The notes beneath the pieces were generated by a model. That model saw only the letters and a program-made list of their open reading frames with translations. It did no database searches and was not told where the DNA came from. A stretch of 64,000 nt of DNA from the NCBI GenBank assembly GCA_027619975.1, contig JAQCGX010000010.1:28518-92517 (forward strand), read 5' to 3'. Both the position numbers and the translations under genes were made by a program. This stretch comes from Nitrospinota bacterium (GTDB taxonomy: Bacteria > Nitrospinota > Nitrospinia > Nitrospinales > VA-1). The number at the start of each line of letters is the position of its first letter. The stretch's first letter is position 1. Positions 1 through 8,722 of this stretch are shown piece by piece.

Positions 1-75
1 TCCGGCCTGCTGACGGGAATCGTCGCAAATATTTTGACCGATCGGCTGATTGGGGAAAATGTTTCTTTCCGGTGA
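1..75 (+). CDS. C-terminal end of an unidentified protein (partial)
   Basis: An open frame enters from the left edge and stops at a TGA at 73-75, giving 24 residues ending in GENVSFR. The peptide is moderately hydrophobic and I do not recognise a family. Another frame is also open to about position 180, so the choice of frame is uncertain. The DUF5989 gene starts about 105 bases downstream on the same strand. Confidence 0.35.
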   Translation, partial: SGLLTGIVANILTDRLIGENVSFR

Positions 76-179
76 AATTTCAAGGTGTTTCGTCCAGAAT
101 TGCACGCATAGAAAAATTTCCCTCCCATAATTCAAAAATTTTATTAGACAACAAGGGTTTCATCCATTAAACTTTTTCT

Positions 180-353
180 ATGAGCGAACATACTAACAGC
201 AAATTTTCTATTCTTTCCGAATTCTGGGGCTTCATGAAGGCCCGAAAAAAGTGGTGGCTGGGTCCCATTATTCTGGTCATGCTGCTCATGAGCCTCCTGA
301 TAATTTTGAGTGAGGGAAGCGCTGTAGCGCCATTCATCTACACCCTTTTCTAA
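180..353 (+). CDS. DUF5989 family small membrane protein
   Basis: A 57-residue protein starting at ATG 180. It has a short polar N-terminus, a basic aromatic patch (ARKKWWLGP), one membrane helix (about residues 24-41) and the ending SAVAPFIYTLF. This pattern matches DUF5989, a family of tiny single-span proteins of unknown function, often found beside SxtJ-like proteins and carbamoyltransferases in polysaccharide or natural-product clusters. The ribosome site is weak. A glycosyltransferase follows 15 bases downstream in the same frame, so the two are probably co-transcribed. Family call is from remembered sequence pattern; role unknown. Confidence 0.75.
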   Translation: MSEHTNSKFSILSEFWGFMKARKKWWLGPIILVMLLMSLLIILSEGSAVAPFIYTLF

Positions 354-368
354 TTCCCCTTCTTCAAT

Positions 369-1051
369 TTGAAACTTTCTGTCGTCATTCCCGTCTACAA
401 CGAGAAGGCTTTCCTGAGAGACGTGGTTCGCAGGGTCGAAGCTACGGACTATGACAAGGAAATCCTTTTAATCGACGATTGTTCCACCGACGGAACGCAG
501 GAAATTCTTGCGGAGTATAAGCACCGGGAGGGATTTCGCGTGATTTACCATTCCCGCAATCAAGGCAAGGGAGCCGCTCTCAGGACGGGGTTCACCCACG
601 CGACGGTCGACATCATAATCATTCAGGACGCTGATCTGGAATACGACCCTAAAGATTACGGGGCGCCTCTGGAACCGATTCTGGACGGACGCGCCGATGT
701 GGTGTATGGCTCCCGGTTTCTAGGCGGACCGCACCGGGTCATGTTTTACTGGCATTACGTCGGCAACAAACTTCTCACCACGCTCTCCAATATGTTCACC
801 AACCTGAATCTGACGGACATGGAAACGGGTTATAAAGTTTTTTCCAAAAAAGTAATCGACTCCATCACGCTGAAATGCAACCGCTTTGGTTTTGAGCCGG
901 AGATTACCAATAAAATCGCTAAAAAAATTTCAGGATCTACGAGGTCCCGATCTCGTACAGCGGACGGGACTATTCAGAAGGTAAAAAAATTACCTGGAAG
1001 GATGGAGTGGCGGCTCTGTGGTTCATCATCAAATTCCGGTTCTTCGATTGA
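369..1051 (+). pseudogene. GT2 family glycosyltransferase (dolichyl-phosphate-mannose synthase type), frameshifted
   Basis: The first 185 or so residues are a clear GT-A fold, family 2 transferase: VVIPVYNE at the start, [11 protein letters not shown], the metal-binding QDADLEYDP, and ETGYKVF. Such enzymes move a sugar from a nucleotide donor to a lipid or glycan carrier on the inner face of the cytoplasmic membrane. Frame 0 then leaves the family consensus after a run of seven A (921-927). One base shifted, the sequence continues as [13 protein letters not shown] and [10 protein letters not shown] and stops at 1049-1051, giving a family-sized protein of about 227 residues. Left in frame 0 it would run on to 1166 and overlap the next gene antisense. 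The start is a TTG, the only option after the in-frame stop of the upstream gene. The lesion could be a sequencing error, a real mutation, or a slippage site. Confidence 0.8.
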
Positions 1052-1102
1052 TGCGACTCGCAATCTGAGCGGAAGGTTTGGCCTTCCCTGCCAGAGTCGT
1101 TT

Positions 1103-1408
1103 TCAAGTCGGCTCCAAAGTTTCCCCGCAAAAATCACAAGTCATGTCCTCGGGAAAAACCACGTGACCGCAGGAGGAGCAGGAATCAAACTGCTCGGCTT
1201 CTTTAATCAATTGCCGGGCTCTTTCCACATCTGATTTTTTTGTCCATAAGCGGACTTTGGTGAGTCCGGCCACCGGGATCGGCTCTGCATGAAACGTCAG
1301 GTTTTCCAGTTGGCAGGGAATTCCCGCATTTTCTAAAAATCCACGCAGGATGTAAGCGTTTTCTTCCTGAAGAACCGTGTAGGCAATTTCAAGATCTTCC
1401 GTTGCCAT
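1103..1408 (-). CDS. DUF2007 domain protein with C-terminal zinc ribbon
   Basis: A 101-residue protein. Residues 5-70 match DUF2007 (putative signal-transducing protein): an [23 protein letters not shown] segment typical of this small alpha-beta fold, then [18 protein letters not shown]. The C-terminus has two CxxC pairs (CSSCG and CDFCG) that should bind one zinc. Function is unproven. It lies downstream of the amino-acid symporter gene on the same strand, separated by 67 bases, and converges on the glycosyltransferase gene. Confidence 0.8.
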   Translation of the reverse strand: MATEDLEIAYTVLQEENAYILRGFLENAGIPCQLENLTFHAEPIPVAGLTKVRLWTKKSDVERARQLIKEAEQFDSCSSCGHVVFPEDMTCDFCGETLEPT

Positions 1409-1475
1409 TTTTTCCTCGCTCAGTCAATTGATGGGACCAAAACAGGTTACTCTCTTCCCCGGCAAAAACCAAGTT

Positions 1476-2834
1476 TCAATCGTATTTGTCGATGGACCCG
1501 TCCTTAACCCCTTTTTCGAAAATTTTGGTTTCCCGTGCCAGCAGACCGCTTAAAAACAGAAGCCCGATCAGGTTAGGGATAGCCATCAAACCATTCATCA
1601 CATCGGAAAAATTCCACACCAGTTCCAGCTTGACCACCGCCCCGATAAAAACAAACACCACCCAGACATAGCGGTAATAGGGAACGTATTTCTCACCGGC
1701 TAAATATTCAAAACATTTTTCTCCGTAATAACTCCAGCCCAGGATGGTGGAAAAAGCAAAATTGATGATTCCAAGCGTCACGATCCATTGCCCCCACTGG
1801 CCGGGCAACCCGGCGGAAAATGCCTGAATGGTCAATGCCACCCCGGTCGCACCGGATTCCCAGGCTCCCGTGGCCGCCAATGCCAGCGCCGTCAAAGAGC
1901 AGACAATGAGGGTGTCCAGAAACGTTCCTGTCATGGAGACCAGAGCCTGCTTGGCAGGGTGATTCGTCCGGGCTGCAGCGGCGGCGATGGGAGCGCTTCC
2001 AAGGCCGGATTCGTTAGAAAACAAGCCGCGTGCGATCCCATAACGAACCGTTTGGGCTAATGTCGCCCCGGCAAACCCTCCGGTGACCGCCGTTCCCGTG
2101 AATGCCTGTTCAAAGATCATCTTAAGCCCCGGCCCGACTTGGGAAAAATTTTTGATGAGGATGATGACGACACCGCCAAAATAAATCATCACCAGAACCG
2201 GGACCAGTATGCAGGATACGTTGGCGATGCGCTTGATGCCGCCCAGGATCACCATTGCAGTTAACCAGGCAAGAAAGATGCCCACGGGAACCTTGCCGAT
2301 GCCCGAAACTTCCGTGATCGCCTCCGCCGTCGTGTTGGCCTGCGCCATGTTGCCGATGCCAAACGCCGCCAGCGCACCAAAAAATGCGAAGCACATCCCC
2401 AGCCATTTTTGTCCCAATCCATGCTCAAGGTAATACATGGGGCCGCCGGAAATCTCTCCGTTGCCATTGACTTTACGAAACTTCACCGCCAGAAACCCTT
2501 CGCTGTATTTGGTGGCCATGCCAAACAGCGCCGTGATCCACATCCAGAATATGGCACCCGGTCCGCCGAGCGCCACGGCGGTACTGACGCCTGCGATGTT
2601 GCCAACGCCGATCGTGGCGGCCAGCGTCGTCATCAACGCACCAAAATGGGAGATGTCTCCCTCGCCATCGCGCTCCTTTGAAAAAGCCAGACGCAGCGCA
2701 TAAAAAAGACAACGAAACTGAATTCCGCGCAGGCGAATGGTCAGCAGGATTCCGGTCCCCACCAGCAAACACAAGAGCCAGGGACCCCAGACCATGCCGC
2801 TCAAATCTGCAAAAAATTTATCTAATGAAGCCAT
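1476..2834 (-). CDS. alsT: Alanine/glycine:sodium symporter, AGCS family
   Basis: A 452-residue polytopic inner-membrane protein with about ten membrane spans. Family marks are LVGTGILLTIRL near the N-terminus, ATIGVGNIAGVSTAVALGGP (about residues 71-90), and NESGLGSAPIAAAAA near residue 275. AGCS carriers import alanine or glycine with sodium. Length is usual for the family and both ends look complete. The upstream stretch is pyrimidine-rich and offers no clear ribosome site. Substrate is inferred from the family. Confidence 0.93.
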   Translation of the reverse strand: MASLDKFFADLSGMVWGPWLLCLLVGTGILLTIRLRGIQFRCLFYALRLAFSKERDGEGDISHFGALMTTLAATIGVGNIAGVSTAVALGGPGAIFWMWITALFGMATKYSEGFLAVKFRKVNGNGEISGGPMYYLEHGLGQKWLGMCFAFFGALAAFGIGNMAQANTTAEAITEVSGIGKVPVGIFLAWLTAMVILGGIKRIANVSCILVPVLVMIYFGGVVIILIKNFSQVGPGLKMIFEQAFTGTAVTGGFAGATLAQTVRYGIARGLFSNESGLGSAPIAAAAARTNHPAKQALVSMTGTFLDTLIVCSLTALALAATGAWESGATGVALTIQAFSAGLPGQWGQWIVTLGIINFAFSTILGWSYYGEKCFEYLAGEKYVPYYRYVWVVFVFIGAVVKLELVWNFSDVMNGLMAIPNLIGLLFLSGLLARETKIFEKGVKDGSIDKYD

Positions 2835-2968
2835 AGAGGGAGGGAGATTATTATCTAAAAGGAAGCCGCCTCAAAATTTTGACTGAGAAGTCATCCAGAA
2901 AATATCTACAGAGAACAATACGTTAGATGGAGTGGAAACTGCAAATTTTTTTTTACGAGGTCTCAATA

Positions 2969-3724
2969 CTATTCAGTTCTGCCTGGGCCAACTTCCTTTT
3001 TTTCAATTTCTGGATTTTTTACTCCCGGCTCTTTGTTGTCGGGGCTTGTAGGAGATGGTTTGGGTTGGGCGGGATCGGATTTCGGTAGAGAAGCGATCTC
3101 AACTTCCAGTTTTTCTACCAGCGTGTTTTTTTGCGGGAGCTCTTCATTGATGCGGGATCGTTCGTTTATGAAAATCAAGCGGCGCGGGTACTCCCGGCTT
3201 TTCGCTTCGTAGTCCTTTTGCAGGCTTTGCTTGAGAAAACTTTTGACATCCTTGAGAAGCCCGGAGTCAAAGGGTTCCAGTGTTTTGTCCAACGCTTCCT
3301 TTTCAGGAAGAACCTCTACGATTTCGTTTCTCAGCAAGACGGCATGGCGTTGTTGCGGAACGTAATCTGCGTATTTTTTGTAACGCTGGATATCGCTTTT
3401 CAAAAAACTGAGCGCGCCCTGCATCGCCGCCTGCTCCTCTTCACTGACCTTTTTGCCCAGGTCAACCTTTGCTTTTTCCGGCGCTTCCGGGGAATCGACA
3501 GGCTCCGACTTTGGAGCCGACAGTCCACGCCTTTTTTCCACCTTGTCAGAAGAGCGGTATTGGGTGGGGATCTTCAAGGGATCATCAGTGAAATGGACTT
3601 TTCCCTGATCGTCCTTCCATTTATAAAAACTTGAAACTCCAGCAAAACCCTGAACGTAAAAAAGCAACACTCCACCCAGTACAATGACTGATTTCAGAAA
3701 ACCGATTTTCAGTTTCGCGTTCAT
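2969..3724 (-). CDS. DUF4124 domain protein, secreted
   Basis: A 251-residue protein with a signal peptide or membrane anchor (about residues 9-29, hydrophobic, ending GFAG). A DUF4124 domain follows: FYKWKDDQGKVHFTDDP is the family hallmark, seen in periplasmic proteins of unknown role. The middle is charged and helical with likely coiled coil; the C-terminal 40 residues are low-complexity, rich in Pro, Lys and Glu. The start has a clear ribosome site (AGGAGTG, 4 bases before the ATG). Function unknown. Confidence 0.85.
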   Translation of the reverse strand: MNAKLKIGFLKSVIVLGGVLLFYVQGFAGVSSFYKWKDDQGKVHFTDDPLKIPTQYRSSDKVEKRRGLSAPKSEPVDSPEAPEKAKVDLGKKVSEEEQAAMQGALSFLKSDIQRYKKYADYVPQQRHAVLLRNEIVEVLPEKEALDKTLEPFDSGLLKDVKSFLKQSLQKDYEAKSREYPRRLIFINERSRINEELPQKNTLVEKLEVEIASLPKSDPAQPKPSPTSPDNKEPGVKNPEIEKKEVGPGRTE

Positions 3725-3913
3725 GTCACTCCTGATAAGACTTAAGGGTATCTATAATAATTCGATATTTTTATGGCAGGCAACTCGCGGACCCTTATTT
3801 CATAAAATCCGCTCATGGCCCGGAACCATTTTTAGAGATGTCCTTAAGGGTTCCAAGCTGGGTTCCGATGCCCCAAGCTCAAGGTTATTATAACAATTTC
3901 CAGCCAGCTATGC

Positions 3914-3919
3914 TATAAT
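3914..3919 (+). promoter_or_regulatory. Candidate extended -10 promoter for the PRC-barrel-like gene
   Basis: A perfect TATAAT at 3914-3919 preceded by TGC makes an extended -10. A poor -35 (TAACAA, 17 bases upstream) fits such promoters. It lies about 75 bases before the gene at 3996. The 271-base region 3725-3995 otherwise shows nothing I can support. Confidence 0.45.
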
Positions 3920-3995
3920 AAAAACCTTAAGATACAAGTACTTAACGAACCCATTTAAATAATGGAAATTCAATCTTTCTGATGACCCCGGCGGC

Positions 3996-4439
3996 ATGAG
4001 CATACATCGACTGACCTATATTTCAGAAAATATTTATAAACTCCGCGAGCAGGACCGGATCATCGGATGCTATCTTTACGATGAATTTGACGATGCGTTG
4101 TCCCGAATCGAAGCCCTGGTGGTGGAATCGGGGACCCTTCTTGCCCGCTACGCAGTGGTCACCCTCGGTGGGATGCTGAATATCAAAGGTAAAACCTTGC
4201 TTCTTCCTATAGAGGTTTGCCGGTCCATCGATTTGGGGAAAGTGCGAACTGCCTGGCGCAAGGAATCCCTCATGGACGCGCCCACGCCTCACAACCCACA
4301 ACAAGTGACGATTGCGGAAGAGGAACTCATTTTAGGATATTTTGATCTGAAACCCTATTGGGCGGTTGAACCTGAGCCACCGGAAGAAAAACCAGGCGAC
4401 AAAAACTCCGACCCGAAATCCCGTAAGCCGGGATATTAG
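3996..4439 (+). CDS. PRC-barrel-like domain protein
   Basis: A 147-residue soluble protein. Residues 40-75 (RYAVVTLGGMLNIKGKTLLLP) resemble the PRC-barrel strand pattern, followed by a family-like tail ending in EEELILGYFDLKPYW. PRC-barrel domains occur in photosynthetic reaction-centre H subunits, in RimM and in many stress or envelope proteins that are poorly understood. The last 25 residues are a charged Pro/Lys-rich tail. An extended -10 promoter lies upstream. The fold call is tentative and the role unknown. Confidence 0.6.
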   Translation: MSIHRLTYISENIYKLREQDRIIGCYLYDEFDDALSRIEALVVESGTLLARYAVVTLGGMLNIKGKTLLLPIEVCRSIDLGKVRTAWRKESLMDAPTPHNPQQVTIAEEELILGYFDLKPYWAVEPEPPEEKPGDKNSDPKSRKPGY

Positions 4440-4556
4440 TTCAAACTATCCCACTCTCGAACGTCCACCCTCAAATTTCTTCCTTCAAAGATCTACGAAA
4501 TTAATATATCCTCGTTTTATCTCTAACGCCCAATTGAACTTAACGCAGGTAGGCCT

Positions 4557-6212
4557 ATGGACCAGAAATTTGAACGCCAGATTGAAGATATTGTTTTTCA
4601 ATTGAGAGCCGCGAAAGATAAGGGCAGAAAGTGCACCTTGTTAATCGGAGCCGGTTGCTCGGTCACAGCAGGAATTCCCACCGCCAGGGAATTTGTAGAG
4701 GAAATTGAGAAGGATCACACACGCGCTTATGAAAGAGCAAAACAAAAAGACTACGCCCATTGCATGGAGGAACTCCTCCCCGGTGAAAGGCATGATTTGA
4801 TTGTCAAATATATTGGTGGGGCTAAGGTCAACTGGGCGCACATGTGCATCGGTCTTCTCATCCAACAAGGTTACGTGGACCGGGTATTGACCGTCAACTT
4901 CGATCCCCTGGTGGCCAGGGCCTGCGCTCTACTGCGTGAATTTCCCGCCATCTATGATTTCGCCGCGTCCAAACATTTTGATCCCGATCGAATTCCCGAT
5001 AAAGCGGTGTTTCACTTGCACGGCCAGCACACCGGTTTCGTTCTCCTTCACACCACTAAAGATGTGGAAGGACATGTGGATACTTTTGCACCGGTTTTTG
5101 AGGATGCGGGACGGGAACGAACCTGGATGGTTGTGGGCTACAGTGGGGAATGCGACCCGGTATTTAAACACCTCGAAAAAGTCAAAGAGTTTAGCAGGGG
5201 GCTTTACTGGATTGGGCACGACCAAAAAGAACCTTCGGAACATGTGCGCGAAGGTCTTCTGGTTTCCGGAAAGGGAGCCTTTTATACCAAGGGGTATGAT
5301 GCGGACTCTTTTTTCATCAAGCTGACGCAAGAGCTGGAAATTTTTCCTCCCAAGTTTGTCACTCATCCTTTTACCCACCTCCAGGATACTTTTGAGGATT
5401 TAGAGCCCCTCATTCTTCCAGACCAATCCGAGGATATCCTCAGTGATACCCGATCGAACATCAATAAGGCCATTGAAAAATATGAAGCTGGTGATGAGGA
5501 AAAACTCGTTGCCGAGGCCTTGCGCCTGTCGATGGCTGGTGATGATGAAGAACTTGTGCAATTTTGTATTAAGCACCAACTAACCACCCACCCCCAACTC
5601 ATCGAACCGTTAGCCTGGGCTTATATAGACTTGGCAAAAGCTCTCTACGATCAGGCGAGGACCAAAAGCGAGAAAGAAGCCGACCTTCTCTTCACCCAGA
5701 CCGAGGAAAAACTTCAGGAAGCCTTGAAGATCAAACCCAACCTCCACGAGGCTCTATACAATTTGGGCCTTGCCCTTCATGAACACGCAAAGACCAAAAC
5801 CGGTGAGGAAGAGAAAGCGGAAGCGAACAAACTCTTCACCCAGGCCGTAGAAAAATATCAGCAAGCCTTGGAAATCAAACCCGAAAAACACGAGGCTCTC
5901 AATAATTGGGGCCTTGCCCTTCATGAACACGCAAAGACCAAAACCGGGGAGGAGGCGGACGAACTCTTCGTTAAGGCAAGAGAAAAATATCAAGAAGCCT
6001 TGAAAATCAAACCAGACATGTACGAGGCTCTTTTTAATATGGCATGCCTGGCCGCTTTGACGGGAGATGAAAAGGGGTGCCAGGATTGGCTGGAGAAGAG
6101 TATCAAAATGGAGCCTTTAACTGAAGAAAATATCAACGACTCTGATTTTGACAATGTGCGGGAGTTGGGTTGGTTCAAAAAACTGGTGGCTGAATCTAAG
6201 AAGAAGGAGTGA
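4557..6212 (+). CDS. SIR2-like domain protein with C-terminal TPR repeats
   Basis: A 551-residue protein. Residues 25-260 form a SIR2-like NAD-binding domain: GAGCSVTAGIP (31-41), TVNFDPL (112-118), HLHG with the candidate catalytic histidine (153-156), and VVGYSGECDP (192-201). The zinc cysteines of classical protein deacetylases are not evident. Residues 340-530 hold TPR-type helical repeats; two units are nearly identical in DNA with a 144-base (48-residue) period. SIR2-like domains fused to repeat sensors occur in several anti-phage NADase systems, but non-defence SIR2-TPR proteins exist too. A possible ribosome site (AGGTAGG) precedes ATG 4557. It sits alone, ending at a strong plus-strand terminator. 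NADase activity and defence are inference. Confidence 0.85.
   Translation: MDQKFERQIEDIVFQLRAAKDKGRKCTLLIGAGCSVTAGIPTAREFVEEIEKDHTRAYERAKQKDYAHCMEELLPGERHDLIVKYIGGAKVNWAHMCIGLLIQQGYVDRVLTVNFDPLVARACALLREFPAIYDFAASKHFDPDRIPDKAVFHLHGQHTGFVLLHTTKDVEGHVDTFAPVFEDAGRERTWMVVGYSGECDPVFKHLEKVKEFSRGLYWIGHDQKEPSEHVREGLLVSGKGAFYTKGYDADSFFIKLTQELEIFPPKFVTHPFTHLQDTFEDLEPLILPDQSEDILSDTRSNINKAIEKYEAGDEEKLVAEALRLSMAGDDEELVQFCIKHQLTTHPQLIEPLAWAYIDLAKALYDQARTKSEKEADLLFTQTEEKLQEALKIKPNLHEALYNLGLALHEHAKTKTGEEEKAEANKLFTQAVEKYQQALEIKPEKHEALNNWGLALHEHAKTKTGEEADELFVKAREKYQEALKIKPDMYEALFNMACLAALTGDEKGCQDWLEKSIKMEPLTEENINDSDFDNVRELGWFKKLVAESKKKE
5765..5947 (+). repeat. Internal direct repeat encoding duplicated TPR units
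   Basis: The stretch from 5765 to about 5803 recurs almost base for base at 5909-5947, an offset of 144 bases or 48 codons. Both copies encode GLALHEHAKTKTG followed by Glu-rich sequence. The near-identity at DNA level means a recent tandem duplication or gene conversion within the TPR region rather than old, diverged repeats. Confidence 0.8.
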
Positions 6213-6240
6213 TACAAAATCCCTTCCAGGCTCTTTGCTA

Positions 6241-6296
6241 AGGGGCGAGGCCCCTCATCCCAGCCTTCTCCCCACAGGGGAGAAGGGGATTTTTTA
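6241..6296 (+). terminator. Rho-independent terminator inside a dispersed-type repeat
   Basis: A hairpin with a perfect 10-bp stem (6264-6273 with 6277-6286, loop ACA) is followed by GG and ATTTTTT. It ends the SIR2-TPR transcript. A second small hairpin (AGGGGC / GCCCCT, 6241-6255) lies just before it. The wording of the whole stretch resembles a GC-rich palindromic sequence scattered through many bacterial genomes, so this may be a repeat co-opted as terminator. Confidence 0.75.
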
Positions 6297-6300
6297 TCAA

Positions 6301-7410
6301 TCATCCGCCGACGGCTTTTTTGCCTTCCAGTTTTTTCATCAGCCGGACTACGGCTTCGGACACATCTTTGACGCTGATATCTTCCAGGCAATAGGGTTTG
6401 TTGTGCGGCGAGGGTTTGCATTCCTTGAAAAATTTCTGCCGACAGGGAGAGCATTCGAAGTTTTTGGTCACGATTTCCTGTTTCGCCTTATCTATATAAG
6501 GCCCGCTGGTGAGAGAACTCCCCGGACCAAATATGCCCACCAACGGAGTGCCCACCATGCTGGTGAGGTGCATCATGCCACTGTCGTTGCCAATGAACAG
6601 GTGACTTTTCTCCAGAAGCGCGGCCACTTCCCGCAAGTCCATATTCGGCGGTACGGGAACCACATGCCCAGGAGAAAACTTTCGTATCTGCGCCAAGAGG
6701 CCCGCATCTTTTTCGTTGCCTAGAAGAATGATTTTGACAGGATACTCCTTGACCAGTTTCTGACACAGTATTCCAAAACGTTCTGAATGCCAGCCGCGTT
6801 GCGGCTTGGATGTCCCCGGATGCACCACGATCAACAACTGGTTCTTCTCCCAGCCTGAACGGGACAGGAATTCCTCCACGAACTTATCTTCCCCGTTTTT
6901 ATTTAACGGCAGGAATTTTTTTTCGTCCGGGTCAAGTTTAAGTGGCTCCATCAGATCAAAAAAATAATCGACCCGGTAGGCGGTCCTTTTGGCAAGAGAG
7001 GTGACGGAAACCGGGTGGGTCAGGAAAATTTCCCGGCCTTCGGTATTATATCCCAGCCGGTTTTTGACCCCGGCAAGAGACATCATAAACGCAGTGTGGA
7101 TCGAGTTGGGAAACACGATTCCAAGATCAAACCTGTATTTTCTAAGTTTTCGTGCAAACCGCAACCCCGCCAGATAACCGCCTTTCGACTTGGAGGGAAT
7201 CTGGATCACGGTGTCCACCGCCGGGTGGGCCATCAGGATCTGGTCGGCTGGAGCCTTTACCACCGCCGTTATGCGAGAATGGGGATATTTTGCGCGCAGG
7301 GACTGCAATGCGGGCAATGCCAGAATGACATCGCCGATCCAATTGGGCATCCACAAAAGGATATTATGGAAATTCTGTTCGTGTAATGGTTTTTCCTCAG
7401 GCTCACTCAT
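6301..7410 (-). CDS. waaF: Lipopolysaccharide heptosyltransferase II
   Basis: A GT9-family transferase that adds the second L-glycero-D-manno-heptose from ADP-heptose to the LPS inner core at the cytoplasmic face of the inner membrane. It shows NILLWMPNWIGDVILALPAL near the N-terminus, FIGNDSGMMHL and GPGSS in the C-terminal donor domain, and the WaaF-typical FECSPCRQKFFKECKPSP near the end. An alternative GTG start at 7476 would overlap murA; I prefer the ATG at 7410, which gives about 369 residues and begins just before the conserved domain. It is the last gene of the rho-rpmE-prfA-prmC-murA-waaF array. Confidence 0.9.
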   Translation of the reverse strand: MSEPEEKPLHEQNFHNILLWMPNWIGDVILALPALQSLRAKYPHSRITAVVKAPADQILMAHPAVDTVIQIPSKSKGGYLAGLRFARKLRKYRFDLGIVFPNSIHTAFMMSLAGVKNRLGYNTEGREIFLTHPVSVTSLAKRTAYRVDYFFDLMEPLKLDPDEKKFLPLNKNGEDKFVEEFLSRSGWEKNQLLIVVHPGTSKPQRGWHSERFGILCQKLVKEYPVKIILLGNEKDAGLLAQIRKFSPGHVVPVPPNMDLREVAALLEKSHLFIGNDSGMMHLTSMVGTPLVGIFGPGSSLTSGPYIDKAKQEIVTKNFECSPCRQKFFKECKPSPHNKPYCLEDISVKDVSEAVVRLMKKLEGKKAVGG

Positions 7411-7465
7411 CGCGTTATTGGCCTTTTTATAAAAAAACTCATACCGTTTTTGCTTTGTCCTCAGG

Positions 7466-8722
7466 TCATCTGGCACGCCGGATGGTCGCGCCCAGCTGGA
7501 CTAATTTATTTTCCATCGCTTCATACCCCCGGTCAATATGATAGACGCGGGATATCACCGACTCTCCCTTCGCCGCCAGTGCCGCCAACACCAGAGACGC
7601 GCTCGCTCTCAGGTCGGTCGCCATCAAGGGAGCGCCGGACAACTGCCCGACTCCTTTGATAATGGCGGTGCGCCCATCCAATGTAATTTTTGCTCCCATG
7701 CGCCTGAGTTCCGCCGCATGCATGAATCGGTTCTCAAACACATTCTCCACAATGATACTCTGCCCGTCCGCTAAAGTCATTAACGCCATCATCTGAGCCT
7801 GGAGATCTGTTGGAAACCCTGGGTGTGGCTGGGTCTTTATGTCAACCCCCTTAAAGGAATTTCCTCCTTTGACCCGGATGCTGGTGCCACTGATTTCTAC
7901 ACACACTCCCGCTTCCTGTAATTTGTGTATGAGCGGTTCCACATGTTGAGAAATGCAGTTGGTGATTTCCACGTCTCCGCCAGTGATGGCCGCCGCAATC
8001 ATGTAGGTTCCCGCTTCTATACGGTCGGGGAAGACCCTGCACTCGATAGGTTTGAGGCCACTGACTCCCTGAATGGTGATGACATCCGTTCCCTGACCTT
8101 CAATTTTAGCGCCAGACTGGACCAAAACATCGGCCAGAAAAACAACTTCCGGTTCCTTGGCGGCATTTTCCAGCACAGTTTCACCCTCGGAAAGCACTGC
8201 GGCCATCATCAGGTTGACTGTTCCAGTCACCGTCACCGTATCAAAATAAATATGCTCGCCCTTCAATCCTTTTCCAGCGGTTCCGTGGATGTAACCTTGA
8301 ACCAGTTCGATATCGGCTCCCATCGTCTGCAATCCCTTGATGTGCAAATCCATGGGACGCGCACCGATGGCACAGCCGCCGGGCAAAGAAACTTTGGCTT
8401 TCCCCAGACGGGAGAGAAGCGGACCCAAAACCAAACAAGACGCGCGCATGGTCGATACCAGCTCGTACGGAGCTTCCGAATTGTTCACTCCGGAGGTATC
8501 GATTATCAGGGTGTCGCCTTCAAAGCTTTCCAGGCGGGCGCCAAGTTCTTCAAGCAGGCGGATCATGGTGGTGACATCGCGGACACGGGGAACGCCTTCA
8601 ATCACATTCCTGCCTGCCGTCAACAGGGTGGCGGCCAAAATGGGCAAGACCGCATTTTTAGCTCCGCTGATCGCGACCTGTCCTGTAAGCCGCCGTCCAC
8701 CTGCAATGATGAGTTTATCCAT
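7466..8722 (-). CDS. murA: UDP-N-acetylglucosamine 1-carboxyvinyltransferase
   Basis: A 418-residue enzyme of the usual length, catalysing the first committed step of peptidoglycan synthesis: enolpyruvyl transfer from PEP to UDP-GlcNAc in the cytosol. It begins with the family pattern KLIIAGGRRLTGQVAISGAKN. The catalytic loop reads PGGCAIGARP with Cys117, so the cysteine alkylated by fosfomycin is present and the enzyme should be sensitive. C-terminal marks include TDLRASASLVLAALAAKG. The ATG overlaps the end of prmC by 8 bases, which points to translational coupling. Confidence 0.97.
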   Translation of the reverse strand: MDKLIIAGGRRLTGQVAISGAKNAVLPILAATLLTAGRNVIEGVPRVRDVTTMIRLLEELGARLESFEGDTLIIDTSGVNNSEAPYELVSTMRASCLVLGPLLSRLGKAKVSLPGGCAIGARPMDLHIKGLQTMGADIELVQGYIHGTAGKGLKGEHIYFDTVTVTGTVNLMMAAVLSEGETVLENAAKEPEVVFLADVLVQSGAKIEGQGTDVITIQGVSGLKPIECRVFPDRIEAGTYMIAAAITGGDVEITNCISQHVEPLIHKLQEAGVCVEISGTSIRVKGGNSFKGVDIKTQPHPGFPTDLQAQMMALMTLADGQSIIVENVFENRFMHAAELRRMGAKITLDGRTAIIKGVGQLSGAPLMATDLRASASLVLAALAAKGESVISRVYHIDRGYEAMENKLVQLGATIRRAR

